In this document: one piece after another, positions 25,187 to 34,172 of the stretch
Numbering within the stretch: position 1 is the first letter of the stretch
Layout: each line of letters begins with the position of its first letter
Assembly (NCBI RefSeq): GCF_003122205.1
Contig: NZ_QEYE01000010.1
Coordinates: forward strand, 62,001-126,000
Direction: 5' to 3'
DNA length: 64,000 nucleotides
Source: Maritimibacter sp. 55A14
GTDB lineage: Bacteria > Pseudomonadota > Alphaproteobacteria > Rhodobacterales > Rhodobacteraceae
Program-made: the position numbers and the translations under genes
Notes under the pieces: generated by a model
Told to the model about the DNA's origin: nothing
What the model saw: the letters and a program-made list of their open reading frames with translations, nothing else
Databases searched by the model: none

Positions 25187-25840
25187 ATGACCGCCGCTGC
25201 CCCAACCGACCGGACACGCCTGCGCCGCGCCCATGAGCGCGGCCATCACGACCGCGCCACGATCGACGCCATTCTAGATGCGACGCCGCAATGCGCCGTG
25301 GGCTACACGATCGACGGCGCGCCCTATGTGACACCGACGCTGCACTGGCGCGAGGGCGATCACGTCTATTGGCACGGCTCCTCCGCCAGCCGCGCGCTGC
25401 GCGCCTGCGACCGGGCCGAGGTTTGCCTGACCGTGTCGATCCTCGATGGATTCGTGCTGGCGCGCTCGGGCTTCCACCATTCGGTCAACTCGCGTTCGGT
25501 GATGCTCTTCGGCACCGCCTTCAAGGTGACCGATCCAGCCGAGAAGGAGGCGCGGCTGACCGCCTTCATCGACGGGCTCTTTCCGGGGCGGACCGGGATG
25601 TTGCGGCCCAATACCGAACAGGAGATCAAGTCGACCACAATCCTCGGTCTCGAGATCGCCGAGACCAGCGCCAAGGTACGCAGCGGCCCGCCCAAGGACG
25701 ACGAGGAGGATTACGAGCTGCCGATCTGGGCCGGTGTCATCCCGGTGGCGATGCAGGCGGGCGACCCCATCCGCGACACGCGCAACCGCGACGGGGTGGA
25801 GTTGCCCGCGCATCTGCGCGGCTGGCGCTGGCCCGGCTGA
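25187..25840 (+). CDS. Pyridoxamine 5'-phosphate oxidase-like FMN-binding protein
   Basis: 217-residue split-barrel flavin protein of the PNPOx-like superfamily, related to nitroimidazole-resistance-type proteins. The FMN-binding pattern includes VGYTIDGAPYVTPTLHWREGDHVYWHG near residues 41-67 and SRALRACDRAEVCLTVSILDG, followed by FHHSVNSRSVMLFGTA. It lacks the residues expected for true PdxH, so vitamin B6 oxidase activity is not assured. It is divergent from the MocR regulator and abuts a convergent GST gene with no gap. A cytoplasmic flavoenzyme with unknown substrate is the safe call. Confidence 0.83.
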   Translation: MTAAAPTDRTRLRRAHERGHHDRATIDAILDATPQCAVGYTIDGAPYVTPTLHWREGDHVYWHGSSASRALRACDRAEVCLTVSILDGFVLARSGFHHSVNSRSVMLFGTAFKVTDPAEKEARLTAFIDGLFPGRTGMLRPNTEQEIKSTTILGLEIAETSAKVRSGPPKDDEEDYELPIWAGVIPVAMQAGDPIRDTRNRDGVELPAHLRGWRWPG

Positions 25841-26551
25841 TCAGTCGCGCGGCGGGATGTTCTTGCCGCGCTGCACTGCCGGGCGGTCATAGAACCGCGC
25901 GACATAGTCCACGGTGCGCGGATGATCGGCCCAGCCGGTGATCTCCCGCGCGCCGTAGAAGTCGAGCGCGTTGAGCCAGGGCGCCAGCGCGATATCGGCG
26001 ATGGAATAGTCGCCCGCGATCCAGTCGCGCCCCTCCAGCGCGCCCTCCACCACGGCCAGCAGGCGCCTGGCCTCGTTCACGTAACGCTCGCGCGGGCGGG
26101 GATCCTCGATCTCGCTCCCGGCGAACTTGTGGAAGAAGCCGAGCTGCCCGAAGAGCGGCCCGACGCCGCCCATCTGGAACATCAGCCATTGCGTGACGAG
26201 ATGGCGGTCGCGCGCGTCCCGGCCGATGAGCTTGCCGGTCTTGTCCGCGAGGTAGAGCAGGATCGCGCCACTCTCGAAAAGGCCCAGCGGCCGCCCGCCC
26301 GGCCCGTCAGGGTCGATGATCGCCGGGATCTTGTTGTTGGGGTTGAGCGACAGGAACTCGGGGCTTTTCACATCGGCATCCGCCAGCGTGACCTTGTGAG
26401 CCTCGTAGGGAACGCCCATCTCCTCCAGCGCGATGGAGACCTTCACGCCGTTGGGCGTCGGGAAGGAATAGAGCTGGATGCGATCAGGATGCCGGGCGGG
26501 CCAGCGCCGGGTGATCGGAAACTCGGAAAGGCTCGTCGGGATATCGGACAT
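25841..26551 (-). CDS. Glutathione S-transferase family protein (YfcG/YghU-like)
   Basis: 236-residue GST of the Ure2p/Nu-class type, related to disulfide-bond oxidoreductase YfcG. The N-terminal thioredoxin fold has [22 protein letters not shown] near residues 25-46 with Thr/Asn in place of a catalytic Cys or Ser, the cis-Pro segment [10 protein letters not shown] near 69-78 and the glutathione-binding [12 protein letters not shown] near 91-102. A helical C-terminal domain follows, with [13 protein letters not shown]. These proteins reduce disulfides or detoxify electrophiles with glutathione. It is convergent with the FMN-binding protein gene. Confidence 0.9.
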   Translation of the reverse strand: MSDIPTSLSEFPITRRWPARHPDRIQLYSFPTPNGVKVSIALEEMGVPYEAHKVTLADADVKSPEFLSLNPNNKIPAIIDPDGPGGRPLGLFESGAILLYLADKTGKLIGRDARDRHLVTQWLMFQMGGVGPLFGQLGFFHKFAGSEIEDPRPRERYVNEARRLLAVVEGALEGRDWIAGDYSIADIALAPWLNALDFYGAREITGWADHPRTVDYVARFYDRPAVQRGKNIPPRD

Positions 26552-26683
26552 ATCGTTAATCGGGTGCTCCTTCTTTTCGGAAGCTACCTAATCGTAATTT
26601 TGCGTGAACAAATGCCGCGGGCCGGTGTAATTTCGCACAGCGCCTGTGCGCCGGTGGAAGAAGAAAACAAGGAACGGGTAACG

Positions 26684-27115
26684 ATGCTTCAGGAATTCAA
26701 GGACTTCATCGCCAAGGGCAATGTCATGGACATGGCCGTTGGCATCATCATCGGCGCGGCTTTCACCGCAATCGTGAGCTCGCTCGTCGGTGACCTGATC
26801 AATCCGATCATCGGGCTTTTCATGGGCGGGCTGGATTTCTCCAACCTCTTCGTGGTGCTCGACGGTGGCGAATATGCGACGCTGGCCGAGGCGCAGGACG
26901 CCGGTGCGGGCGTCTTCGCTTATGGCGCCTTCATCATGGCGGTCATCAATTTCCTGATCATCGCCTTCGTGGTCTTCATGCTGGTCAAGACGGTCAACCG
27001 CGTGAAGGACACGGCCGAAGCGGAAGAGGAAGCCCCGGCCGAGGCAGCCCCTGCCGGGTCGACGGAGATCGAATTGCTGACCGAGATCCGCGACGCGCTG
27101 GCCAACCGCGGCTGA
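26684..27115 (+). CDS. mscL: Large-conductance mechanosensitive channel
   Basis: 143-residue MscL, the pressure-relief channel of the inner membrane that opens on hypo-osmotic shock. An N-terminal amphipathic helix ([20 protein letters not shown]) is followed by TM1 (about 15-45), a periplasmic loop with [19 protein letters not shown]2 (about 75-100, [20 protein letters not shown]) and a charged cytoplasmic helix with an Ala/Glu-rich linker. Length matches the family. The start at 26684 has GGAACGGG upstream. It is followed by a clear terminator. Confidence 0.96.
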   Translation: MLQEFKDFIAKGNVMDMAVGIIIGAAFTAIVSSLVGDLINPIIGLFMGGLDFSNLFVVLDGGEYATLAEAQDAGAGVFAYGAFIMAVINFLIIAFVVFMLVKTVNRVKDTAEAEEEAPAEAAPAGSTEIELLTEIRDALANRG

Positions 27116-27136
27116 CCGGCGCCCGCACAACGTGAA

Positions 27137-27164
27137 ACGAGCCCGCCGTTTCCGGCGGGCTCGT
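27137..27164 (+). terminator. Terminator after mscL
   Basis: Perfect 11-base inverted repeat, ACGAGCCCGCC and its complement, with a GTTTCC loop, 21 bases after the mscL stop. It is also close to the stop of the convergent alanine dehydrogenase gene and may act in both directions. Confidence 0.7.
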
Positions 27165-27189
27165 ATCGTTACCGTGGCCCATGCGGGGC

Positions 27190-28308
27190 TCAGACCTTCA
27201 GCGCATCCGCGGCCGGGATCGTCTCGATCCGCAGCGCCTCGCCCACCGCTTCATAGGTAAGCTGCCCGGCATGGGTGTTGAGGCCCGCCAGCAAGTGCAC
27301 GTCGTCGGCGCAGGCCTTCCGCCAGCCCTTGTCGGCCAGCGCCAGCATGAAGGGCATGGTGGCGTTGCCAAGCGCGATGGTCGAAGTGCGCGCCACGGCG
27401 CCGGGCATGTTGGCGACGCAGTAATGCATGATGCCGTCCACCTCGTAGACCGGATCATGGTGCGTCGTCGCCCTGGAGGTCTCGAAGCAGCCGCCTTGGT
27501 CGATGGCCACGTCCACCAGCGCCGCGCCTGGCTTCATGATACCCAGGTCGGCGCGGCTGATGAGCTTGGGCGCGGCGGCGCCGGGGATCAGCACGGCGCC
27601 CACGACCATGTCCGCCTGCGGAAGCAACTCAGCCAGCAGCCCTGCCGAGGAATAGCCGTTGCGGAAAGTGCCGCCGAACACGTCGTCGAGATAGCGCAGC
27701 CGCGGCAGCGACCGGTCGAGCACGGTGACATCCGCGCCCATGCCAGCGGCGATCTTCGCGGCATGGGTGCCCACGACGCCGCCGCCGATCACGATGACCT
27801 TGGCCGGACCCACGCCGGGAACGCCGCCCATCAGCACGCCGCGACCGCCATTGGCCTTCTGCAATGTCCAGGCGCCGACCTGCGGCGCCAGACGGCCGGC
27901 AACCTCCGACATCGGGGCCAGAAGCGGCAGGCCGCCGGAGCGGTCGGTCACGGTCTCGTAAGCGATGGCGGTGACGCCCGACTCCAGCAGGTCGCGGGTC
28001 TGCGGCTCGTCCGGGGCGAGGTGCAGATAGGTGAAGAGCACCTGGCCCTCGCGCAGGCGCTTGCGCTCCACCGCCTGCGGCTCCTTGACCTTCACGACCA
28101 TGTCGGCGGTCTCGAAGACTTCCTCGGCGGTATCCAGGATGCTCGCGCCGACCGCGCGATAGGCGTCGTCGTCGAAGCCCGCGCCGAGCCCGGCATTCGT
28201 CTCGATAACCACTTCATGACCGTGGTTGACGGCCTCCAGCGCCGCATTGGGGGTGACCCCGACGCGGAACTCCTGGGGTTTGATTTCCTTGGGGCAGCCG
28301 ATACGCAT
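27190..28308 (-). CDS. ald: Alanine dehydrogenase
   Basis: 372-residue NAD-dependent L-alanine dehydrogenase, interconverting alanine with pyruvate and ammonia. The catalytic residues K75 (VVKVKEPQ) and H96 (YLHLAPD) are at their usual positions, and the Rossmann motif is [15 protein letters not shown] near residues 172-186. The C-terminal [19 protein letters not shown] segment is typical. Length matches the family. It is divergent from an Lrp/AsnC regulator, the common regulatory arrangement for ald. Confidence 0.96.
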   Translation of the reverse strand: MRIGCPKEIKPQEFRVGVTPNAALEAVNHGHEVVIETNAGLGAGFDDDAYRAVGASILDTAEEVFETADMVVKVKEPQAVERKRLREGQVLFTYLHLAPDEPQTRDLLESGVTAIAYETVTDRSGGLPLLAPMSEVAGRLAPQVGAWTLQKANGGRGVLMGGVPGVGPAKVIVIGGGVVGTHAAKIAAGMGADVTVLDRSLPRLRYLDDVFGGTFRNGYSSAGLLAELLPQADMVVGAVLIPGAAAPKLISRADLGIMKPGAALVDVAIDQGGCFETSRATTHHDPVYEVDGIMHYCVANMPGAVARTSTIALGNATMPFMLALADKGWRKACADDVHLLAGLNTHAGQLTYEAVGEALRIETIPAADALKV

Positions 28309-28394
28309 GATGTCCTCCCTTGCGTGCGATTGCGCGGAAAATGCCACGGTGCACGGGCAATTCCCTTGCAAATATCCCCTGTCAAGGGTTGAAT

Positions 28395-28441
28395 ATTTCG
28401 CAGGATCGTCGAGGAAAGCTGCATTTCGCGCAAGGATCGTC
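28395..28441. promoter_or_regulatory. Direct repeat in the ald/Lrp intergenic region
   Basis: ATTTCGCAGGATCGTC at 28395-28410 is repeated with a 2-base insertion at 28424-28441 (ATTTCGCGCAAGGATCGTC). The copies start 29 bases apart and end just before the regulator start codon. Lrp-type regulators bind phased repeats, so this is a candidate operator for ald and for autoregulation. Inference from position only. Confidence 0.3.
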
Positions 28442-28447
28442 TTCATC

Positions 28448-28906
28448 ATGGAACTGGACAGTGTGGATCGCCGCATCCTGCGGGTGTTGCAGCGGCAGGG
28501 GCGAATCTCCAACGCTGAACTTGCCGACAGCATCAACCTGTCGGCTTCGGCCTGCCACAGGCGGGTGCAGCGGCTGGAACAGGCCGGGGTGATCCGGGGC
28601 TATGTCGCGCTGCTCGACGGGGCAAGGGTGGACTGCCGGTCCACGGTCTTCGTTGAAATCACGCTCCAGCGCCAGGCCGACGAGGTGATGGACGCATTCG
28701 AGCGCGAGGTCGCCCGCATCCCCGATATCCTGGAATGCCACCTGATGGCCGGGACGGCGGATTACCTGCTCAAGGTGGTGGCTGCGGATACCGACGATTT
28801 CGCGCGCATCCACCGCAAGCACCTGTCGCGCCTGCCGGGCGTGGCGCAGATGCATTCGTCCTTCACGCTGCGCACCGTCTGCCGGACCACGGCGCTGCCG
28901 GTCTGA
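28448..28906 (+). CDS. Lrp/AsnC-family transcriptional regulator (likely ald regulator)
   Basis: 152-residue feast/famine regulator. Residues 1-60 are the winged-helix domain (LDSVDRRILRVLQRQGRISNAELADSINLSASACHRRVQRLEQAGVIRGY), and residues 68-145 are the RAM/AsnC ligand-binding domain with VEITLQ and VPDILECHLMAGTADYLLKV-like elements. Effector binding is expected for an amino acid such as alanine. It is head-to-head with ald, 139 bases between start codons, so it is probably the ald activator (AldR type). Confidence 0.92.
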   Translation: MELDSVDRRILRVLQRQGRISNAELADSINLSASACHRRVQRLEQAGVIRGYVALLDGARVDCRSTVFVEITLQRQADEVMDAFEREVARIPDILECHLMAGTADYLLKVVAADTDDFARIHRKHLSRLPGVAQMHSSFTLRTVCRTTALPV

Positions 28907-28917
28907 ACGCGGCCGCC

Positions 28918-29247
28918 TCAGCCTGTCAGGAATTGCACCAGGTAGAGCGCGCCCATGCCGCTGAAGACCGCGGCGATCACGTTCTTCGTCCAGAGCCCGA
29001 TCACCAGCGCGGCGCCGGCTGCAGCCAGCCGCGCCGGGTCCGTCTCGCCGCCCGTCGCGCGCGGCCAGAGCACCAGCGGCGCGATCAGTCCCGGCATCAC
29101 CGCGACCGGCGTGTAGCGGAGGTGGCGCAGCGCCCATTCGGGCATCTTGCGGTTCCCGATCAGCCCGATGAACGAGAAACGCAGCAGCCAGGTGCCGATC
29201 CCCATCAGCACGATGATCGTCCAGATCGTGGTGGTGGAAAGGGTCAT
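28918..29247 (-). CDS. azlD: AzlD-family branched-chain amino acid exporter subunit
   Basis: 109-residue inner-membrane protein with three to four hydrophobic segments, matching the small partner (AzlD/YgaH) of the branched-chain amino acid exporter. Features are GTWLLRFSFIGLIGNRKMPEWALRHLRYTPVAVMPGLIAPLV. It overlaps the stop of azlC by 4 bases (ATGA), so the two are made together, as in other genomes. Confidence 0.9.
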   Translation of the reverse strand: MTLSTTTIWTIIVLMGIGTWLLRFSFIGLIGNRKMPEWALRHLRYTPVAVMPGLIAPLVLWPRATGGETDPARLAAAGAALVIGLWTKNVIAAVFSGMGALYLVQFLTG

Positions 29248-29954
29248 GCCAACCCCCTCCGGCGGGCGGTCAAAAGCTCGACGCGCGCGCCGACCATCAT
29301 CGCCAGCACCGCGGCGATCATCAGCCACAGGTTATAGGGCAGGAAGGCCAGCGCCAGCGACACCCCCACCGACACGGCCGCGGCCGAGACATGGGCCAGC
29401 GTGCGCATCATCGGCGCGGTGATCGCGAGGAAGGTGATCGGCACCGCGAAATCCAGCGCAAACTCCGGCGGGATGCGCGCACCCAGCACCGCACCCGCCC
29501 AGGTCGCGACATACCAGGGAAAGCACACGGGCGAGATGGCGCCGAAATAATACGCCATGCGCTCGCGCAGGGACATCTCCGGCCGGCGCTCGTATTCCAC
29601 GATGGAGACGGCATAGGACTGGTCGACCATGAAATAGGCCGCGATTGCCCGCTGCCAGAGCGGCGCGCCGCCGATATAGGGCGCCAGCGAGGCGGAATAC
29701 ATCGCCATACGCATGTTGACCGCCAGCGCGGTGGCCAGAACGATGATCGTCGGCGCGTTCTCCTGCATCAGCGCGATGGCTGCGAACTGCGCCGCGCCGG
29801 CGATGACCAGCACGGTCATGCCCATCACCTCGGCCAGGTTCAGCCCGGCCTCGGTTCCGACCACACCGAAGAGCAGCCCGAAGGGCACCACGACGAGCAC
29901 GAAGGGCGCGCCGTCCCGGAAGCCGCGCCAATAGGCGGATTGGGTGCTGGACAT
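29244..29954 (-). CDS. azlC: AzlC-family branched-chain amino acid exporter subunit
   Basis: 236-residue membrane protein with about five or more hydrophobic segments, the large subunit (AzlC/YgaZ) of the branched-chain amino acid exporter. The family signature is in the first third: FRDGAPFVLVVVPFGLLFGVVG and NMRMAMYSASLAPYI, with FMVDQSYAVSI near the middle. It is the upstream gene of the azlC-azlD pair. The short spacing to the divergent fdhD gene (75 bases) holds both promoters. Confidence 0.93.
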   Translation of the reverse strand: MSSTQSAYWRGFRDGAPFVLVVVPFGLLFGVVGTEAGLNLAEVMGMTVLVIAGAAQFAAIALMQENAPTIIVLATALAVNMRMAMYSASLAPYIGGAPLWQRAIAAYFMVDQSYAVSIVEYERRPEMSLRERMAYYFGAISPVCFPWYVATWAGAVLGARIPPEFALDFAVPITFLAITAPMMRTLAHVSAAAVSVGVSLALAFLPYNLWLMIAAVLAMMVGARVELLTARRRGLA

Positions 29955-30029
29955 GGATGGGCCTCTGTTTCAGTCTCCGTCAACGCATAACGACTGGTCG
30001 GCCGGTGAAAAAGGCACAAATCCTGATAC

Positions 30030-30899
30030 ATGACAGAAGAATTCCTGATAGGTCCCGATCCTGACAACCCGCGCCTGACGCAGGCCGTCGAGGGCACCGA
30101 CCACACCGGCGCCCGCCAGACCATCCGCGTGGTGATGGAGCGGCCGCTGACGATCTTCCTCAACCGTCAGGAGATCGTCACGGCGATGACCATCGGCGAC
30201 TACCCCGAATACCTGGCGCTGGGGTTCCTGCGCAATCAGGGGATGCTCTCCGACGCGGAGGCGGTCACCGGGGTGGAGTATGACGAGGAGCTTGAAACCG
30301 TCATCGTGCGCACCGAAGGGGAGACGGATTTCGAGGAAAAGCTCAAGAAGAAGACCCGCACTTCGGGTTGCGCGGTGGGCACCGTCTTCGGCGACATGAT
30401 GGAGGGGCTCGAAGGCGTAATCCTGCCCGACGCCGAATTGCGGACGAGCTGGCTCTACGCGCTGGCGCGCAAGATCAACACCGCGCCCAGCCTCTACCTG
30501 GAAGCGGGCGCGATCCACGGCACGGTTCTGTGCCACGGCGACCGGCCGCTCGTCTACATGGAGGATGTCGGCCGCCACAACGCGGTGGACAAGATCGCCG
30601 GCTGGATGCTGTCGGAGCGCGTGCCGGCCGCCGACAAGATCCTCTACACCACCGGGCGGCTGACGTCGGAGATGGTGATCAAGACGGCGATGATGGGCAT
30701 TCCGGTGCTGACCTCGCGTTCGGGCTTCACCGCCTGGGGGGTGGAGATCGCACGCGAAGTCGGCCTCACGCTGATCGGGCGCATGCGCGGCAAGCGCTTC
30801 ATCTGCCTCGCGGGCGAGGAACGGCTGCTGCGCGACGCCGATCCGGACGCGGTCGGCGATGAGGACCGCAAGCACCGGCGCAAGGGGGCCGGGGAATGA
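30030..30899 (+). CDS. fdhD: Formate dehydrogenase sulfurtransferase FdhD
   Basis: 289-residue FdhD, which delivers sulfur to the molybdenum cofactor for insertion into formate dehydrogenase. Family motifs are the PLTIFLNRQEIVTAM segment near 39-53, TSGCAVGT near 111-118, the HNAVDKIAGWML segment near 190-201, and SRSGFTAWGVEIA. E. coli FdhD uses a CxxC; here the segment carries a single cysteine (SGCAVG), a variation I recall in other alphaproteobacteria. It heads an operon with mobA, mobB and moeA overlapping by 4 bases each. No formate dehydrogenase structural gene lies in the window. Confidence 0.93.
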   Translation: MTEEFLIGPDPDNPRLTQAVEGTDHTGARQTIRVVMERPLTIFLNRQEIVTAMTIGDYPEYLALGFLRNQGMLSDAEAVTGVEYDEELETVIVRTEGETDFEEKLKKKTRTSGCAVGTVFGDMMEGLEGVILPDAELRTSWLYALARKINTAPSLYLEAGAIHGTVLCHGDRPLVYMEDVGRHNAVDKIAGWMLSERVPAADKILYTTGRLTSEMVIKTAMMGIPVLTSRSGFTAWGVEIAREVGLTLIGRMRGKRFICLAGEERLLRDADPDAVGDEDRKHRRKGAGE

Positions 30900-31540
30900 C
30901 CGCGCCTCTGGGGGTGATCCTGGCGGGCGGGCAGGCCACGCGCATGGGCGGCGGCGACAAGGCGCTGCTTCGCCTCGACGGCCGGACGATCCTTGATCAT
31001 GTGATCGACCGGCTCGCGCCGCAGGTGGACGCGATCGCGCTCAACGCCAATGGCGACCCGGCGCGTTTCGGCGCCTACGGCCTGCCGGTCCTGCCCGATC
31101 CTGTCGAGGGTTTCGCGGGACCGCTGGCGGGGGTGCTCGCCGGGCTCGACTGGGCGGCGGAACGGGGGGCCGGGACCATCGTAACCGTCGCTGCGGACAC
31201 GCCATTTTTCCCGCGCGATCTGGTGGCGCGGCTCATGCAGGCGGCCGGGGACATGGCGCATCCGCTGGTGCTGGCCGCCACGCGGCAGGCGCAGGGTGAG
31301 CGGACGAAATCCATGAGCCGGTCGGGGTTGATCCGGCATCCGACCTTCGGACTCTGGCCCGTGGCGCTGCGCCACGACCTGCGCGCCGCGTTGGGCGAGG
31401 GCCTGCGCAAGGTGGTGGTCTGGACCGAGAAGCACGGCGGGCGGGAGACGGTCTTCGACGCGCCCGGCGATCCCTTCTTCAACGTCAACACGCCCGAGGA
31501 TCTGGACCGGGCGCGGTCCATGCCGGAGGCCACCGGATGA
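30896..31540 (+). CDS. mobA: Molybdenum cofactor guanylyltransferase MobA
   Basis: 214-residue nucleotidyltransferase that attaches GMP to molybdopterin, giving the bis-MGD cofactor of formate dehydrogenase and similar enzymes. The nucleotide-binding LAGGQATRMGGGDKALLRLDG near residues 9-29 is diagnostic, followed by LPVLPDPVEGFAGPLAGVLAGL and FFNVNTPEDLDRA near the C terminus. It overlaps the fdhD stop by 4 bases (ATGA), showing tight coupling. Confidence 0.95.
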   Translation: MTAPLGVILAGGQATRMGGGDKALLRLDGRTILDHVIDRLAPQVDAIALNANGDPARFGAYGLPVLPDPVEGFAGPLAGVLAGLDWAAERGAGTIVTVAADTPFFPRDLVARLMQAAGDMAHPLVLAATRQAQGERTKSMSRSGLIRHPTFGLWPVALRHDLRAALGEGLRKVVVWTEKHGGRETVFDAPGDPFFNVNTPEDLDRARSMPEATG

Positions 31541-32031
31541 GGATCTACGGCATCGTGGGCTGGAAGAACTCCGGCAAGACCGGGCTGATGGAACGCCTGG
31601 TGGCCGAGATCACCGGGCGCGGCTTCAGCGTCTCGACGCTCAAGCACGCGCATCACAGCTTCGACGTGGACCAGCCCGGCAAGGACAGCCACCGCCACCG
31701 CGTCGCGGGCGCGACCGAGGTTCTGCTGTCGTCGGGGAACCGCTGGGCGCTGATGCATGAGCTGCGCGGCACGCCCGAGCCGCCGCTGGCCGATCTGCTG
31801 GCGCGGCTCTCGCCTGTCGATCTGGTGCTGATCGAGGGCTACAAGCGCGACGGCCACCCCAAGATCGAGGCGCACCGGGCCGCGACGCGCCAGCCGCTGA
31901 TCGCAACGGACGACCTCACGGTGCGGGCGCTGGCCAGCGACGAGCCGCTGCCGGCCGCCCGGGTGCCGGTCTTCGATCTCGACGACACGCGCGGGCTGGC
32001 GGATTTCGTGTTGGCCGAGGTGGGGCTGTGA
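31537..32031 (+). CDS. mobB: Molybdopterin-guanine dinucleotide biosynthesis protein MobB
   Basis: 164-residue P-loop GTPase-type protein that assists MobA. The Walker A motif is GWKNSGKT at residues 8-15; the TLKHAHHSFDVDQPGKDSHRHRVAGA segment and the Walker-B-like VLIEGYKRDGHPKIE near 90-104 are typical. It overlaps mobA by 4 bases upstream and the next gene by 4 bases (GTGA) downstream. E. coli MobB is not essential but improves cofactor maturation. Confidence 0.94.
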   Translation: MRIYGIVGWKNSGKTGLMERLVAEITGRGFSVSTLKHAHHSFDVDQPGKDSHRHRVAGATEVLLSSGNRWALMHELRGTPEPPLADLLARLSPVDLVLIEGYKRDGHPKIEAHRAATRQPLIATDDLTVRALASDEPLPAARVPVFDLDDTRGLADFVLAEVGL

Positions 32032-34160
32032 CCGGCTTTGACAGCGTCCTGGTTGTCGATTGGTCTGCGGCCAGCAGGCGCGCTCCGAAAAGGCCGTCGA
32101 AAGATGCCATATGGCTTGGCTTTGTCAGGGGCGGCGTGGCGCAGGAGCCGATCTATTGCCGCACCAGGATCGAGGCAGAGGCGCGCATCCACGCCCTTAT
32201 CGCGGAAGAACGCGAGGCCGGGCGGCGCTTGCTGGCCACGTTCGATTTTCCCTTTGGCTACCCGCGCGGTTTCGCCCGGTGCATTACCGGATCGGACGAT
32301 CCCTTGCTGCTGTGGGAATGGCTTGCCGCGCGGATGGAAGATTCCGAAAGTGGCGCGAATAATCGCTTCGACGTGGCCGAGGAGATCAATGCGGCCTTCG
32401 ATGGCCCCGGCCCGCTCTGGGGCAAGACGCATAGGGATCGCTGGCCAGGCATTCCGTATGACAAGAAGGGCATCGTTTTTGCCGAAGTGTCGGAAAAGCG
32501 GAAATGCGACTGCGCCGCGCGCACGTCGAGCAGTTGCTTTCAGCTCTGCTACAACCCGACCGTGGGCAGCCAGATACTCATGGGCCTGCCGATGCTGTCG
32601 CGCCTGCGGCGGATGGAGGGGGTTGCCGTCTGGCCCTTTGAAGCTTGGCAAAACGCGTCCGTGGTGCTGGCCGAAATCTGGCCGGGAATCATCGAACGGG
32701 CGGTGAAGGCTAGAATGGAGAGGGGTGATGCCGGGATGATCCGCGACCGCGAGCAGGTCCGCCTGCTGGCGCTCGCTCTCTCGCGCTTGCCCGCAGAGGC
32801 ACTGGCGCGCATGATGACGGGCCTGCCCCCCGAAGCGGCAGAAGAAGCCTGGGTGCTTGGCGCGGAGCACGCCGAGACGCTTTCGGCCCTGGCAACGGAC
32901 CAAGACCCCCTTACGCCGCCGCCGCTCAGGAACGACTGTTTCGCGCTGCCGGCGGGGGTGGAATGGACCCCGGTCGAGACGGCGCTGGCGCGGCTGCGCG
33001 CGGGACTCTCGCCCGTGGTCGGGCAAGAGACGCTGCCGGTCGATGCGGCGCTGGGCCGGGTGCTGGCCGCGGCCCCGGTGGCGCGCCGCTCCAACCCGCC
33101 CGCCGCCAATTCCGCGGTGGACGGCTACGGCTTCGCGGGCGGCGCGCCGGAAGGTGCGCAGGACCTGCCGCTCGTTTCGGGCCGCGCGGCCGCGGGCGTG
33201 CCCTTCGACGGGGCGGTACCGCCCGGCCACGCCATCCGCATTCTGACCGGCGCGGCGCTGCCCGAGGGCGTCGATACGGTGGTGCTGGAGGAGGACGTGC
33301 GCAGCGATGGCACGCGGGTCGCCTTTCGCGGCCCGGTCCGGCGCGGTGCCAACACGCGGGCGGCGGGCGAGGACGTGGTGGCCGGAACCGACTTGCTGCC
33401 GGCCGGGCGGCGCCTTAAGCCGCAGGATATCGCGCTTCTGGCCGCGACCGGCGTGGCGGAGGTCGCCCTGCGCGCCCGGCTGCGCGTCGGGGTGCTGTCG
33501 ACCGGGGACGAGTTGCGCCCGCTGGGCGCGGCGGCGGGTCCGGGCCAGATCTACGACGCGAACCGGCCGATGCTGCTGGGCATTCTCGACCGCTGGGGCC
33601 ATGCGCCCGTGGACCTGGGACATGTCGGCGACGACCGCGCCGCGCTGCGCGACCGTCTCGAGACCGCCGCAGGGCGGGTCGATGCGATCCTGACCTCGGG
33701 CGGTGCCTCGGCGGGCGACGAGGACCATGTCTCGGCCCTGCTCGGCGAGGCGGGTGCGCTCGGAACCTGGCGCATCGCGGTGAAGCCCGGTCGCCCGCTG
33801 GCGCTGGGGCTCTGGCAGGGCGTGCCGGTTTTCGGGCTGCCGGGAAACCCGGTCGCGGCCTTCGTCTGCACGCTGGTTTTCGCCCGCCCCGCGCTGTCGC
33901 TCCTGGCCGGGGAGGGCTGGCGCGCGCCCGAAGGCTTCAACCTGCCCGCGGGTTTCGCGAAGTCCAAGAAACCGGGCCGCCGGGAATATCTGCGCGCCCG
34001 TATGCGCGACGGCCGGGCCGAGGTCTTCAAGTCCGAAGGCTCCGGCCGGATCAGCGGGCTGAGCTGGGCCGAGGGGCTGGTGGAACTGGAGGACGGCGCG
34101 CGCGAGATTGCCGAGGGCGACCCGGTGCGTTTCCTGCCGTTCGGGAGTTTCGGGCTCTGA
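32028..34160 (+). CDS. moeA: Fusion: RNase H-like (DUF429-type) domain with molybdopterin molybdotransferase MoeA
   Basis: 710-residue protein. Residues about 1-300 resemble DUF429/predicted RNase H-like nuclease domains: VVDWSA with D11, an ATFDFPFGYPRGF segment with D73, and WPFEAWQ near 203-209 supplying a further acidic residue. Residues about 305-710 are MoeA, which inserts molybdate into adenylated molybdopterin: SAVDGYGFAG near 361-370, a TGDELRPLG/MPT-binding core near 494, SGGASAGDEDHVS near 560 and GLPGNPVAAFVC near 603. Start is GTG overlapping mobB by 4 bases. The N-terminal DNA is less GC-rich than the MoeA part. A sequencing join cannot be excluded, but the frame is continuous. 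Confidence 0.85.
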   Translation: MTGFDSVLVVDWSAASRRAPKRPSKDAIWLGFVRGGVAQEPIYCRTRIEAEARIHALIAEEREAGRRLLATFDFPFGYPRGFARCITGSDDPLLLWEWLAARMEDSESGANNRFDVAEEINAAFDGPGPLWGKTHRDRWPGIPYDKKGIVFAEVSEKRKCDCAARTSSSCFQLCYNPTVGSQILMGLPMLSRLRRMEGVAVWPFEAWQNASVVLAEIWPGIIERAVKARMERGDAGMIRDREQVRLLALALSRLPAEALARMMTGLPPEAAEEAWVLGAEHAETLSALATDQDPLTPPPLRNDCFALPAGVEWTPVETALARLRAGLSPVVGQETLPVDAALGRVLAAAPVARRSNPPAANSAVDGYGFAGGAPEGAQDLPLVSGRAAAGVPFDGAVPPGHAIRILTGAALPEGVDTVVLEEDVRSDGTRVAFRGPVRRGANTRAAGEDVVAGTDLLPAGRRLKPQDIALLAATGVAEVALRARLRVGVLSTGDELRPLGAAAGPGQIYDANRPMLLGILDRWGHAPVDLGHVGDDRAALRDRLETAAGRVDAILTSGGASAGDEDHVSALLGEAGALGTWRIAVKPGRPLALGLWQGVPVFGLPGNPVAAFVCTLVFARPALSLLAGEGWRAPEGFNLPAGFAKSKKPGRREYLRARMRDGRAEVFKSEGSGRISGLSWAEGLVELEDGAREIAEGDPVRFLPFGSFGL

Positions 34161-34172
34161 CCCGGCGCCGGC

